Shown piece after piece: positions 1 to 8,317 of a DNA stretch of 64,000 bases (position 1 is its first letter; each line of letters opens with the position of its first letter). The notes beneath the pieces were generated by a model. The model searched no databases. It was not told the DNA's origin and saw nothing but the letters and a program-made list of their open reading frames with translations. A program made the position numbers and the translations under genes. This stretch comes from Desulfobacteraceae bacterium Eth-SRB2 (GTDB taxonomy: Bacteria > Desulfobacterota > Desulfobacteria > Desulfobacterales > UBA11574): positions 119,752 to 183,751 of the forward strand of contig RPGQ01000002.1 in assembly GCA_004193595.1 (NCBI GenBank), in the 5' to 3' direction.

Positions 1-1239
1 AAAGTCGGTGACGATATCTATCAATTTGCCAAGCGTTCAAAAGAATCTTTCAAGACTTTTATAACTCCGGGGATGTTGTTTGAAGCCTTTAACTTCGAAT
101 ATTTTGGTCCAATAGACGGTCATAATCTGAACCATCTTATCGACATACTGAATAACATTAAGTGCCTTAACGAACCGATTCTTCTGCATATATCAACAAA
201 AAAAGGCAAAGGATACTCCCCTGCTGAAAAAAATCCTGTCTATTTTCACGGGGTGGGATGCTTTAATGCAGATACCGGGAAAAGTCTAAACAAAGAATGT
301 TCCGTTCCCACATACACTCAGGTTTTTGGCGAAACCCTATTCCAAATGGCAAAAAAGGATGAAAGAATCGTTGCGGTGACTGCCGCCATGCCGGAAGGCA
401 CAGGACTTGTAAAGTTTGCCGAGGCCTATCCGGACCGGTTTTTTGATGTGGGAATCGCCGAACAACACGCGGTAACTTTTGCCGCAGGCCTGGCCACTGA
501 AGGCCTAAAACCGGTTGTGGCCATATATTCTACTTTTTTACAACGTGCTTATGACCAGATATTGCATGATGTGTGTATTGAAGCACTTCCGGTTGTTTTT
601 GCCATTGACCGTGGAGGGATTGTGGGAGAGGACGGGGCCACCCACAATGGTGTTTTTGATTTATCTTATCTCAGAAGCCTTCCCAACATGGTGGTTATGG
701 CTCCAAAGGATGAAAATGAACTGGTAAGAATGCTTACAACATCCCTTGCCCATAAGGGTCCCATTGCTGTTAGATATCCCCGTGGAGATGTGGAGGGCGT
801 GAAAATCGAAAAGCCGGATATTCCCGTACCCATAGGAAAGGGAGAAATACTAAAAAAAGGAAATGACGTTCTTATCCTGGCCATTGGGCGGTCCGTTAGT
901 GAAGCGCTTGCCGCTCACTCAATCCTGGCTGAAAAAGGCATATCTGCCACAGTTGTCAATTGTCGTTTTGTAAAGCCTCTTGACGCTGATTTGATTAGCG
1001 CTCTTGCCGGGGAAATACCGCGCATTATAACGGTTGAAGAGAATGTGCGTCAGGGAGGATTTGGAAGCGCAGTGTTGGAATGTTTGAGTGATCGGGGGGT
1101 AACCGGGTTTCATCTCCAATGCATCGGAATACCTGACACTTTCGTTGAACACGGTCCCCAGAAAATCCTCAGGTCCAAATACGGTATCGATGCTTCGACC
1201 ATAGTCGACACAGCCAAACGTCTGATAATCGAACACTGA
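1..1239 (+). CDS. dxs: 1-deoxy-D-xylulose-5-phosphate synthase, C-terminal part (5' truncated by window)
   Basis: The reading frame is already open at base 1, so the N-terminal thiamine-diphosphate domain lies outside the window; about 412 codons remain. The enzyme condenses pyruvate and glyceraldehyde-3-phosphate to DXP, the first step of the MEP isoprenoid pathway, in the cytoplasm. Visible signatures are YFGPIDGHN, the pyrimidine-binding transketolase motif with the catalytic Glu in VGIAEQHAVTFAAGLA, the DRGGIVGEDGATHNGVFDLS block, and a C-terminal transketolase domain. The downstream gene is tlyA, the order usual in deltaproteobacteria. ispF of the same pathway lies 26 kb away. Identification is secure; only the extent upstream is unknown. 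Confidence 0.97.
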   Translation, partial: KVGDDIYQFAKRSKESFKTFITPGMLFEAFNFEYFGPIDGHNLNHLIDILNNIKCLNEPILLHISTKKGKGYSPAEKNPVYFHGVGCFNADTGKSLNKECSVPTYTQVFGETLFQMAKKDERIVAVTAAMPEGTGLVKFAEAYPDRFFDVGIAEQHAVTFAAGLATEGLKPVVAIYSTFLQRAYDQILHDVCIEALPVVFAIDRGGIVGEDGATHNGVFDLSYLRSLPNMVVMAPKDENELVRMLTTSLAHKGPIAVRYPRGDVEGVKIEKPDIPVPIGKGEILKKGNDVLILAIGRSVSEALAAHSILAEKGISATVVNCRFVKPLDADLISALAGEIPRIITVEENVRQGGFGSAVLECLSDRGVTGFHLQCIGIPDTFVEHGPQKILRSKYGIDASTIVDTAKRLIIEH

Positions 1240-1415
1240 AAAGCCACAATTCAATGGTTCCATCATCCCAATTGTGACCTGCCCGCTCGTGCCTTTGGCC
1301 ACCTCACCTTGGCCGTCCGCCATAGGCTGGCCTCAGACCAATGCCGGGCGAGCTTGCGATGGTTGACGGGGCCATACGAACTTTCTTGTGAGTGATGTCA
1401 GTAAAAAAAACGTAA
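1240..1415. other. Non-coding gap after dxs
   Basis: Between the dxs stop and the first dispersed repeat I see no plausible gene. The sequence is GC-richer than its surroundings and contains several GGCC-centred short complementarities, but no stem followed by a T-tract on the plus strand that I would call a terminator. A minus-strand open frame running from here into dxs is a shadow of dxs. Confidence 0.4.
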
Positions 1416-1645
1416 GCGTTCACGGGTTCAAAGGTTCAGGGGTTCAAGGTTCCATTCTTGTCCCCGGCCTGCATTTGGGGTGCGTATTTACGAGAAAAGC
1501 GTCAGTTTAGTCAGTCCTAATTCAAAATTTGAAGCTAAATTGGCAATTACCTGGAAAAATGAACATTTGTAACGAGGACTTCGGATTTTCAATGCCTTTT
1601 TGCCCTTAACCCTGAACGTTGAACCCTGAACCTGTGAACGGTTAC
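1416..1645 (+). repeat. Dispersed GTTCA-armed element, copy 1
   Basis: The left arm carries tandem GGTTCAA/GGTTCAG-type units (from 1421), the right arm the complementary TGAACC-type units (about 1607-1640), with a unique-looking centre between. A near-complete second copy lies inverted at 10219-10456, matching through the arms and the centre (shared words include GTAACGAGGACTTCGGAT / ATCCGAAGTCCTCGTTAC). The right arm runs into the 5' end of tlyA and contains both candidate tlyA start codons. A single arm of similar units is at 62187-62220. Confidence 0.85.
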
Positions 1646-2380
1646 AAAAAAATAAGACTTGACCTGGTAATCGTAGAAAAAGGTCTGGTACAAACTCGAC
1701 AACGTGCCCGTGCGCTTATTATGGCCGGGAAAGTTATGGTTAATAACCGTCTGGTGGATAAGCCCGGTTCACTGATTTATAGAAACGACCATGTCATCCT
1801 TAAAGAAAAAGACATGCCCTATGTAAGCAGAGGCGGCCTTAAGCTGGAAAAGGCGCTTCAGACGCTTAATATGGATTTAAGCGGGGCTGTCTGTATGGAT
1901 GTTGGAGCATCCACGGGCGGATTTTCCGATTGTCTTCTGAAGCATGGGGCAAGCCGCGTTTTTGCTGTGGATGTCGGTTATGGACAGCTTGCCTGGAAAC
2001 TGGCACAGGATTCTCGTGTTGTTGTTATAGATCGCACAAATATTCGGTATATGCCTGCCGAAACCCTTCCGGAACCTGTAGATCTCATCACCATAGATGT
2101 CTCTTTTATTTCTCTTAAAATAGTTGTTCCTGCGGTAATTAAGTTTATGAAAAAAGATGCGAGGGTCATGGCTCTGATAAAACCACAGTTTGAAGTGGGA
2201 AAAGGCAACGTCGGGAAAGGCGGTGTAGTACGTGACCCTGTTCTGCATGCTGAAGTTATTAAAAGTCTATCGGATTTTTTTACAAAAACAGGTCTTTTGC
2301 GCGAATTTATTATCCCGTCACCCATACGGGGACCCAAGGGAAACAAGGAATTTTTTATTTCTTTAAAATTTGCAACTTGA
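1619..2380 (+). CDS. tlyA: TlyA-family rRNA (cytidine-2'-O)-methyltransferase / haemolysin A
   Basis: About 250 residues. An N-terminal S4 RNA-binding domain (IRLDLVIVEKGLVQTRQRA, roughly residues 13-75) is followed by an FtsJ/RrmJ-type Rossmann methyltransferase domain with the SAM motif DVGASTGGFSD and the downstream block IDVSFISL. Family members 2'-O-methylate ribosomal RNA; older annotations call them haemolysins. The start is ambiguous: the open frame begins with TTG at 1619, an alternative GTG is at 1634, and family similarity only begins near 1646. Both candidate starts lie inside a dispersed repeat that also occurs at 10.2 kb, and no good ribosome-binding site is visible. The repeat therefore appears to have replaced or supplied the native start region. 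Confidence 0.92.
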   Translation: MNPEPVNGYKKIRLDLVIVEKGLVQTRQRARALIMAGKVMVNNRLVDKPGSLIYRNDHVILKEKDMPYVSRGGLKLEKALQTLNMDLSGAVCMDVGASTGGFSDCLLKHGASRVFAVDVGYGQLAWKLAQDSRVVVIDRTNIRYMPAETLPEPVDLITIDVSFISLKIVVPAVIKFMKKDARVMALIKPQFEVGKGNVGKGGVVRDPVLHAEVIKSLSDFFTKTGLLREFIIPSPIRGPKGNKEFFISLKFAT

Positions 2381-2467
2381 GCTTGATTTTTTTTGGATGA
2401 ACATATAACAAATTGAATTCTAGGATTACAATTAATAAAGATTAAGAACTTAGCTCGCTGATTTTAT

Positions 2468-2720
2468 GCTGAGTAACGAAGTGCTCACAATTGGAGTATT
2501 GGAATACTGGAATGATGGAATAATGCGTTTTGGAAAAATGGAAAAGTGGGTTATTGAAAAAATTAATCTCGACAGCGTAGTTAAAAAAAACATAACTATT
2601 AAGAATTCCTTTAGAAACCACTATTCCACTATTCCACTGTTCCAATATTCCATACCCGAGTTAAAAATTTAAATCTAAAAAACACTTTTATTTTCAATAA
2701 ATTGTAGAAGGCCGAGACAT
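2468..2720 (+). repeat. GGAATATT-armed hairpin element, copy a
   Basis: The left arm begins GTGCTCACAATTGG and contains tandem octamers of the form GGAATNNT; the right arm carries the inverse (ATTCCACT repeats, 2620-2652). The outer end GTAGAAGGCCGAGACAT (2704-2720) corresponds to the ACGTCTCGG-type end of other copies. The whole 253 bp corresponds, inverted, to 17387-17643, including central words such as GGGTTATTGA. It fills most of the gap between tlyA and the EF-G paralogue. Confidence 0.85.
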
Positions 2721-2748
2721 TTAATAATTTTACCAGAGAGGAGCTTAA

Positions 2749-4821
2749 ATGACTGAAAATGTTGAAAGATTAAGGAACATTGCTTTTGTGGCCCACGGAA
2801 GCGCTGGGAAAACTTCTTTGGCCGAGGTAATGCTTTTTAATACAGGTGTCACCAACAGACTGGGGTGCGTGGATGATGAAAATACCCTCATGGACTTTGA
2901 GCCTGAAGAACTCAAACGCCATATCAGCCTAAGCAGCGCATTCCATCAATACAGCTGGAAAAAACATACAATCAGTCTCATCGATACACCCGGTGATCAG
3001 AATTTCTTTTCAGACACAAGACTTTGCATGCAGGCTGCCGACGGCGTTGTTGTGGTAATAGATGCCGTAGATGGCGTAAAAGTTCAAACCGAACAGGCCT
3101 GGGATTTCATAGATGAATTTAATCTGCCCTCAGTTATTTTTATTAATAAACTCGACAGGGAACGGTCGGATTTTTATCGTACATTCAAAGATGCGGCAGA
3201 ATGTTTTAAGCCAAAGCCTATTATTACTCAACTTCCCATAGGATCCGAAGCAGGCTTTAAAGGGGTCATTGACCTTATAAGTATGAAAGCGTTCACATAT
3301 GACACCAAAGGCAAAGCAACTAAAATTGACATTCCCAATGATATGCAGGACCAGGTGGAAGAAGAAAGAGAAGCTCTTGTGGAAAATGTTATTGAGTCGG
3401 ACGACAAACTCCTGGAACAGTATCTCGAAGGAGAGTCCTTGTCAGATGATGAAATAATAAATGTATTACGGAAGGGCACATTAACCCGAGCATTTGTGCC
3501 GGTTCTTTGCGGGTCGGCTACAAAAAATATCGGCATTGATCTCTTGCAGGATTTTTTTGTCAACTGCATGCCGTCACCCATTGATCGTGATCCCTGGATT
3601 GTCGCTGATGATACCGGTGAAACTCAAATAGAATGTACGGCCGATCCGGATGCGCCTTTTTACGGATTTGTGTTTAAAACTGTCGCCGATCCATTTGCCG
3701 GCCGGCTTTCAATATTCAGGGTGGTTTCAGGAACACTGGGGGCAGACGGGACTTTCTATAACGTTAATAAAGATAAAAATGAAAGGTATAATCAGCTGTT
3801 GAGACTTGCCGGCAAAGAACAGAAACAAATAAACAAAGCCGGACCGGGTTCCATTGTGGCTGTAGCTAAATTAAAGGAAACAACCACAGGAGACACCCTT
3901 TGTAATGAAGGTCGCAAGATAAAATTTAAATGTGCAGAACCGCTTCCCGACCTTATTTCTTTTGCTCTTGAGCCCAAATCAAAAGGTGATGAAGACAAGA
4001 TATTCACATCACTGTCAAAATTATTGGAAGAAGATGTTGCTCTAAAGGTTACTCGTAACGCGGAAACCAAGCAGATTCTTTTGTCCGGGCTGGGGCAGAT
4101 CCATATTGAGGTTACCATTGAAAAGCTCAAAAGAAAGTTCAACGTTGATGTCCGGCTGAACGCACCTAAAGTCCCCTACAAAGAGACCGTTACCAAGACG
4201 GTCAGAGTTCAAGGAAGACATAAAAAACAAACCGGAGGCCATGGTCAGTTCGGTGATTGCTGGATCCGGTTAGATCCGCTTCCCAGGGGAAAAGGTTTTG
4301 AGTTTGTTAATAAAATCGTCGGTGGTGCAATTCCGAGGCAATATATACCTGCTGTTGAAAAAGGTATTATTGAATCGTGCCGGAAGGGAGTCCTCGGCGG
4401 ATTTCCGTGTATCGATTTTCAGGTGACTCTGGATGACGGTTCCTTTCATGCGGTTGATTCATCTGAAATGGCCTTTAAAATCGCAGGCTCTCTGGCATTT
4501 AGAAAAGCAGCGGCAGAGGCGGGCCCGGTTCTGCTGGAACCCATCATGAACATTTCAATCACAACCCCTGACGAATATATGGGGGATATCATGGGAGATC
4601 TTAACAGCAGACGAGGCAGGGTTCTGGGCATGGACAGCAAAGGAAAAAATCAGGTCATTAAGGCAAATGTGCCTATGGTTGAATTCTTGACCTATGCACC
4701 GGAACTCAGGTCAATTACCGGAGGTCGCGGCATATTTACCATGGAATTTTCACATTATGATGAAGTTCCCGCCCAGATCTCACAAAAACTCTTAGAGGAA
4801 ATAAAAAAAGATAAAGAATAG
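2749..4821 (+). CDS. Elongation factor G-like GTPase (EF-G-II type paralogue)
   Basis: 690 residues, the normal length of EF-G, preceded by a clear AGAGGAG ribosome-binding site. The N-terminal GTPase domain has a P-loop AHGSAGKTSL (canonical EF-G has AHIDAGKTT), G3 DTPGDQNF (canonical DTPGHVDF) and G4 NKLD; the C-terminal part has the EF-G domain II-V layout (GGHGQFGDCW, YMGDIMGDLNSRRGR). The catalytic His after DTPG is Asp here. These replacements mark the EF-G-II/FusA2-like group rather than housekeeping EF-G, and the gene stands alone without rpsL, rpsG or tuf. A role in a specialised translational function is likely but cannot be read from the sequence. Confidence 0.9.
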   Translation: MTENVERLRNIAFVAHGSAGKTSLAEVMLFNTGVTNRLGCVDDENTLMDFEPEELKRHISLSSAFHQYSWKKHTISLIDTPGDQNFFSDTRLCMQAADGVVVVIDAVDGVKVQTEQAWDFIDEFNLPSVIFINKLDRERSDFYRTFKDAAECFKPKPIITQLPIGSEAGFKGVIDLISMKAFTYDTKGKATKIDIPNDMQDQVEEEREALVENVIESDDKLLEQYLEGESLSDDEIINVLRKGTLTRAFVPVLCGSATKNIGIDLLQDFFVNCMPSPIDRDPWIVADDTGETQIECTADPDAPFYGFVFKTVADPFAGRLSIFRVVSGTLGADGTFYNVNKDKNERYNQLLRLAGKEQKQINKAGPGSIVAVAKLKETTTGDTLCNEGRKIKFKCAEPLPDLISFALEPKSKGDEDKIFTSLSKLLEEDVALKVTRNAETKQILLSGLGQIHIEVTIEKLKRKFNVDVRLNAPKVPYKETVTKTVRVQGRHKKQTGGHGQFGDCWIRLDPLPRGKGFEFVNKIVGGAIPRQYIPAVEKGIIESCRKGVLGGFPCIDFQVTLDDGSFHAVDSSEMAFKIAGSLAFRKAAAEAGPVLLEPIMNISITTPDEYMGDIMGDLNSRRGRVLGMDSKGKNQVIKANVPMVEFLTYAPELRSITGGRGIFTMEFSHYDEVPAQISQKLLEEIKKDKE

Positions 4822-4829
4822 CCACAACA

Positions 4830-4943
4830 AAAGTTAAAAGTGACTAAAGTGATCTAAAGTGACTAAAGTTTTTCCGTTAAATACCTTGTATTTTAGAATT
4901 TTAGCTCATTTTAGCTCACTTAAAACTTTACCTCACTTTTACT
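4830..4943. repeat. AAAGTGA-armed palindromic element
   Basis: Tandem units AAAGTGACT / AAAGTGATCT occupy about 4837-4870, and the inverse (TTTAGCTCA, TTTAGCTCACTT, ACCTCACTTTT) occupies about 4900-4940. Together they can fold into one long imperfect stem between the EF-G-like gene and the convergent nuclease gene. The same units arm another element at 6746-7043. Confidence 0.75.
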
Positions 4944-4974
4944 TCGAAAATATCGATTGAGCTATGAATAGTTC

Positions 4975-5646
4975 TTATTTCTCCCCGGCCATACATTTTT
5001 TGCAAGGAGCATACCCTGCCCAAAACGCATCCCATATTCGTAAAAAGACAATTTTATTTTCTCTGGCAATCCTTTTTCCAAAGGCACATGTTGTATAATG
5101 AAATCGTTTGGATCTTCTATTTCCCCAATACCTTCCCTTTTTTTCTTTCCAGTTACTCCATATCCCACGTTTCGCCGACATTGCATCCCGCTGGGACTGC
5201 AGTAACACCTGATCATATTTAATATTCGGTCTGCGGGACAAACAATAGGCATATCCCTGTTCTATCATAACGTTATTTACAAATACCCCATCGCTCAAAA
5301 ACACGTAAGCCAGTGTGCGACCATAGTGGTCATGGGTTTGTTTGTCGAACTCCAGGCGAACCATTTTGGATAATACAAGTGTTTTATTATATTTTTTTGC
5401 TTCATATCCGAATAACTCTGCTTTTTTATTTTCATGATCAATTTCAGGTGCATTTATCCCGATGTAACGAACGTGTCGACCATCCGCCAGCACAATGGTA
5501 TCCCCGTCATTGACCCATTTTACATGAAACCACTCATGGGCTAATAACGGTCTTTCGGATAAAAAACCGGATAAAAAAATAGTTAAAAAAAATACAAATA
5601 AATAAATAAAATATTTCCTCACAATCAACCCACATCCAATCCGCAA
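4975..5646 (-). CDS. Secreted thermonuclease-like (SNase) nuclease with extra C-terminal Cys motif
   Basis: Up to 223 residues. The first ~36 form a hydrophobic export signal. The SNase (OB-fold) core follows with DGDTI, RYIGINAPE and YGRTLAYV, covering the expected catalytic Asp, Arg, Glu and second Arg. It should cleave DNA/RNA outside the cytoplasm with calcium. After the core there is an additional ~45-residue module beginning YWGNRRSKRFHY and ending PCKKC, a probable small metal-binding domain seen in some secreted SNases. The open frame overlaps the 3' end of the upstream radical SAM gene by 22 bp; an internal GTG (MIVRKY-like start) would remove most of the overlap. Translational coupling is likely. 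Confidence 0.88.
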   Translation of the reverse strand: MRIGCGLIVRKYFIYLFVFFLTIFLSGFLSERPLLAHEWFHVKWVNDGDTIVLADGRHVRYIGINAPEIDHENKKAELFGYEAKKYNKTLVLSKMVRLEFDKQTHDHYGRTLAYVFLSDGVFVNNVMIEQGYAYCLSRRPNIKYDQVLLQSQRDAMSAKRGIWSNWKEKKGRYWGNRRSKRFHYTTCAFGKRIARENKIVFLRIWDAFWAGYAPCKKCMAGEK

Positions 5647-6725
5647 ACTCTGACAGCACTTTTATCGAGCATTTTCGGCAAACCCCCGCGATCTTGAGGA
5701 ATAAATCCCATAGATTTTTGCCATACCTCATCATCTTCCATGCAAAAATAGATAACAATTTCAGGATCATATTCCCTTATCCAGGAGACCATCTTACGAT
5801 AAAGTTCAATCCGTAACGGCTTAAAATAGCGCATCTTTCCATCCAGACCCAATATGAATTCTCCGTAAATTATCTTTGATTCCGGAAATCGTTTTTGTAT
5901 GATAGATTTTAAAGACGGCATGAAACGAAAGGTGCCGATGCTGATCCATACGATATTCTTTGACCATACATGGGAAAACAGCTTTTCAACAACTCCCCTG
6001 TATTCTTCTTCGCAGCTATCATATATAAACATTGGGTCAAAATGGAAGGCAAGCGGGTATCCCCAGGATTCGCATTTTGCAGCGGCCCGGAGTCTTTCCG
6101 AGAGAGATGTAGTATGGAACTCCTCATTTTTTATAACACGATCCGTATTCAAAGACCATGCGACAATGGTTTTACGATTGTGCCTCAGACGTTTTAACCC
6201 GTCAATAGCCGTTGTTTTTGTCTTTAGTTCCAGCACTGCATGGGACTGCTCCGAAAACTTTGGAACCAGCCGGCTTGAAAGGTCCGTCCACATTTCCCAG
6301 ATCATGCTGTCTGTAAATTCTCCGGTCCCTATTCGGGTTATGGTTTTTTTCAAAAACAGATGATCTAACTCTAAAAAGAGGTCGTCATGGTTAACAAAAT
6401 ACTGAAGTACCGGTGGATGAAAATATGATTGCAGAATGCAATACGAACAGTCCATGGTGCAAAAGGTACCGATATGCAGAATTTGATAACCGCAACAAGT
6501 ATAAACACGTGTGCCGGGACAAGGTCTAACAAAAGCGCCTTTATTGCGGGTAAGGAAAAGAATTGTTTTGGCTTTTTCGACAGGATCATTTGAATATAAA
6601 ATCGATTCAAAGACTTCTTTTGCATTTCGAACAATTTCCACAGGCACATCAATTCGTGACCGGATGGAGACTACGTGAGAAGAATTGAGTACCTGCTGAT
6701 CAATATATAGTTTTAAAAGCGACAA
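5625..6725 (-). CDS. Spore photoproduct lyase-like radical SAM protein (SplB family)
   Basis: 366 residues with a radical SAM cluster motif CTMDCSYC (CxxxCxxC) near residue 90, followed by ILQSYFHPP, as in the SplB family (CPYNCSYCYLQ in Bacillus). Further family-like stretches are GTGEFTDS, ELKTKT and AWSLNTD. Classical SplB repairs the thymine dimer 5-thyminyl-5,6-dihydrothymine in spores. Homologues also occur in non-sporulating anaerobes, including deltaproteobacteria, where the substrate is not established. The gene is the first of a two-gene unit with the downstream nuclease. Family membership is well supported; the exact reaction is not. Confidence 0.85.
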   Translation of the reverse strand: MSLLKLYIDQQVLNSSHVVSIRSRIDVPVEIVRNAKEVFESILYSNDPVEKAKTILFLTRNKGAFVRPCPGTRVYTCCGYQILHIGTFCTMDCSYCILQSYFHPPVLQYFVNHDDLFLELDHLFLKKTITRIGTGEFTDSMIWEMWTDLSSRLVPKFSEQSHAVLELKTKTTAIDGLKRLRHNRKTIVAWSLNTDRVIKNEEFHTTSLSERLRAAAKCESWGYPLAFHFDPMFIYDSCEEEYRGVVEKLFSHVWSKNIVWISIGTFRFMPSLKSIIQKRFPESKIIYGEFILGLDGKMRYFKPLRIELYRKMVSWIREYDPEIVIYFCMEDDEVWQKSMGFIPQDRGGLPKMLDKSAVRVCGLDVG

Positions 6726-6745
6726 TGTTCCCTCATTTATTTTGT

Positions 6746-7043
6746 CCTGAAAAACCTGGTCCTTTGGGCAATGTCAGAGTTTTATGGCTCTGCCTGAAGA
6801 ATTGCTGCAAGAGTTTGAAGTGAACTAAAGTTTGAAGTGAGCTAAAGTTAAGGAATTCTATCAATTATATAAAATCACCGGCTTCCGGCTCGTAGAGCCT
6901 ACAGCTCGGAGAGAGCGAAGCGACACCATAACTTTAGGCACTTTAGATCACTTTAGACACTTTTAACTTGTACGGCTTTAACTAAAACAGCCCCTTTCAG
7001 GGGCAAACCAAAGCCTGGTCCTTTGGACCAGGATTCTTTACTT
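6746..7043. repeat. Composite element: R2-type ends with AAAGTGA arms
   Basis: The outer ends resemble the three R2 elements at 38.5, 54.9 and 61.2 kb: a left end with AACCTGGTCC...GTCAGAG...TGGCTCTGCC, and a right end with CCCCTTTCAGGGG, AAAGCCTGGTCC and a final TTTACTT. The centre is different: instead of GGAGTATT units the arms consist of AAAGTGA/CTAAAG units (6812-6850 and inverse 6928-6966). The right end contains two tight hairpins (CCCCTTTCAGGGG; CCTGGTCCTTTGGACCAGG) directly at the stop codon of the minus-strand methyltransferase gene, where they could act as transcription end structures. Confidence 0.8.
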
Positions 7044-7664
7044 AATACTTGCCGTATACTTGAGCCCAAGTGATACCCAGGTGCAAGAGCATTCGGAAGT
7101 AAGTGCCGCGGCAGAGGCGTTTATCTCTACTCTCTCCAAAACGGTAAAACCCTTTCGGGCCAGTTCTTTTTCCATATACGCCGTCTGAACATCGTAAAAG
7201 CCGGAAACTACCAGCAAACCCCGGTTCATGAGAATAAGACGACGGTAGTGATCGAACATTTGAATATGAACACTCGCAGGAAGGTTGGCGAGGATCAGAT
7301 CGAAACGTTCTGAAACAGCATTTGCAGACCCACAAAATAAATGAAACCGATCTTGCCTCTGGTTGAATATTGCATTTTCCATACTGGCTTTTATTGATGC
7401 GGGGTTGACGTCGCAACCTATAGTGGTTGCACCATTTTTAAGAGCCGCTGCAAGCCCGAGAATTCCGGAGCCACAACCTATATCCAGGATCCGGGCCTCT
7501 TTTTTTATCTTTAAACGGTATAGAACGGTAAGAGCAGCTTTTGTTGAGGGGTGGGCCGGGGGGAAGGAGCCTGAGGTTTTGAGAACCAGACAGTCTTCGC
7601 CCTTTCTTGGCCTCCTGATGCTTAATGGAGACCGAATTACTAAATTTCCAATGCGGTAAAACAT
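7038..7664 (-). CDS. PrmA-like class I SAM-dependent methyltransferase
   Basis: 208 residues. The SAM-binding Rossmann motif I is ILDIGCGSGILGLAAAL (about residues 59-75), followed by an acidic strand end IGCDVNPASIKAS and a catalytic-site-like LILANLP. This resembles the methyltransferase half of ribosomal protein L11 methyltransferase PrmA, but it lacks the N-terminal L11-binding domain and is shorter than PrmA (about 290). A protein or RNA substrate is possible. It is followed 12 bp upstream by the exonuclease gene on the same strand, so the three genes 10141-7038 probably form one transcript, ending in hairpins of a dispersed repeat. Confidence 0.75.
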   Translation of the reverse strand: MFYRIGNLVIRSPLSIRRPRKGEDCLVLKTSGSFPPAHPSTKAALTVLYRLKIKKEARILDIGCGSGILGLAAALKNGATTIGCDVNPASIKASMENAIFNQRQDRFHLFCGSANAVSERFDLILANLPASVHIQMFDHYRRLILMNRGLLVVSGFYDVQTAYMEKELARKGFTVLERVEINASAAALTSECSCTWVSLGLKYTASIK

Positions 7665-7676
7665 ATGAATAACTGC

Positions 7677-8291
7677 TTAAAATATTCTCATATTGTCATG
7701 ATAATGTGAGTAATTGTAACCTCTTACAATTTCCAATATTTTTTTTGCAGAATTGATTCCGTATTGCGACAGTTTTAAGGTCTCAAATTGAAAGATCTGA
7801 GCAGTAAAAAAAGCATCGGCAAAAGCATTGTGCCGGTAATAATCTTTAAGCCCATAACGGTTCATCAATCCCTCGATGGTCACATCTAATTTCATGTTTT
7901 TGTCTTTTTTTGCTAACCACTTTTCAATCAAAATTATATCAATGATATCTTTTTCAAATTTTATTCCTATTTTTTTAAAACTTTTTTTTAGAAACATATA
8001 GTCAAATTCAATTGAATGACCCACGATGATACCGTCTAAGGTTTTGAGGATGTTATTAGCTGCTTCATTAAATGATGGAGCCTTTTCCAGATCATCTATA
8101 CTTATTCCGTGATATTTCATTGATTCGATTTTATATTTTTCAGGCTTAACAAGGGTGTAATAAGCATAATTGACCATAAGTTTTAATTCCTGAACCGGCA
8201 CACAGGCAAAGGCAATTATCTCATCCCTTTTAACATTAAGTCCTGTGGTTTCAAGGTCAATAACACAAAATTTAGTATCTTTTAAATCCAT
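7677..8291 (-). CDS. DnaQ-like 3'-5' exonuclease (DEDDh)
   Basis: 204 residues. The ExoI motif is VIDLETTGL (Asp/Glu near residues 12-14), ExoII is GHSIEFDYMFL and ExoIII is HNAFADAFF, giving the full DEDDh catalytic set. This fold is used by the proofreading epsilon subunit of DNA polymerase III and by stand-alone exonucleases. It lies 26 bp downstream of the DUF294 protein, a pairing repeatedly found in proteobacteria, so a role coupled to that predicted nucleotidyltransferase is more likely than replication proofreading. No beta-clamp-binding motif was obvious. Confidence 0.88.
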   Translation of the reverse strand: MDLKDTKFCVIDLETTGLNVKRDEIIAFACVPVQELKLMVNYAYYTLVKPEKYKIESMKYHGISIDDLEKAPSFNEAANNILKTLDGIIVGHSIEFDYMFLKKSFKKIGIKFEKDIIDIILIEKWLAKKDKNMKLDVTIEGLMNRYGLKDYYRHNAFADAFFTAQIFQFETLKLSQYGINSAKKILEIVRGYNYSHYHDNMRIF

Positions 8292-8317
8292 TGGACAATT
8301 TTTTCCAGGATCTCTTT

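Noticed and set aside
1416..1645. CRISPR array
   Set aside because: The tandem units are 7-8 bp, degenerate, without unique spacers of constant length, and are mirrored in a second arm; no cas genes are near.
5899..6363. 154-codon plus-strand open frame
   Set aside because: Antisense to the SplB-like gene, no independent support.
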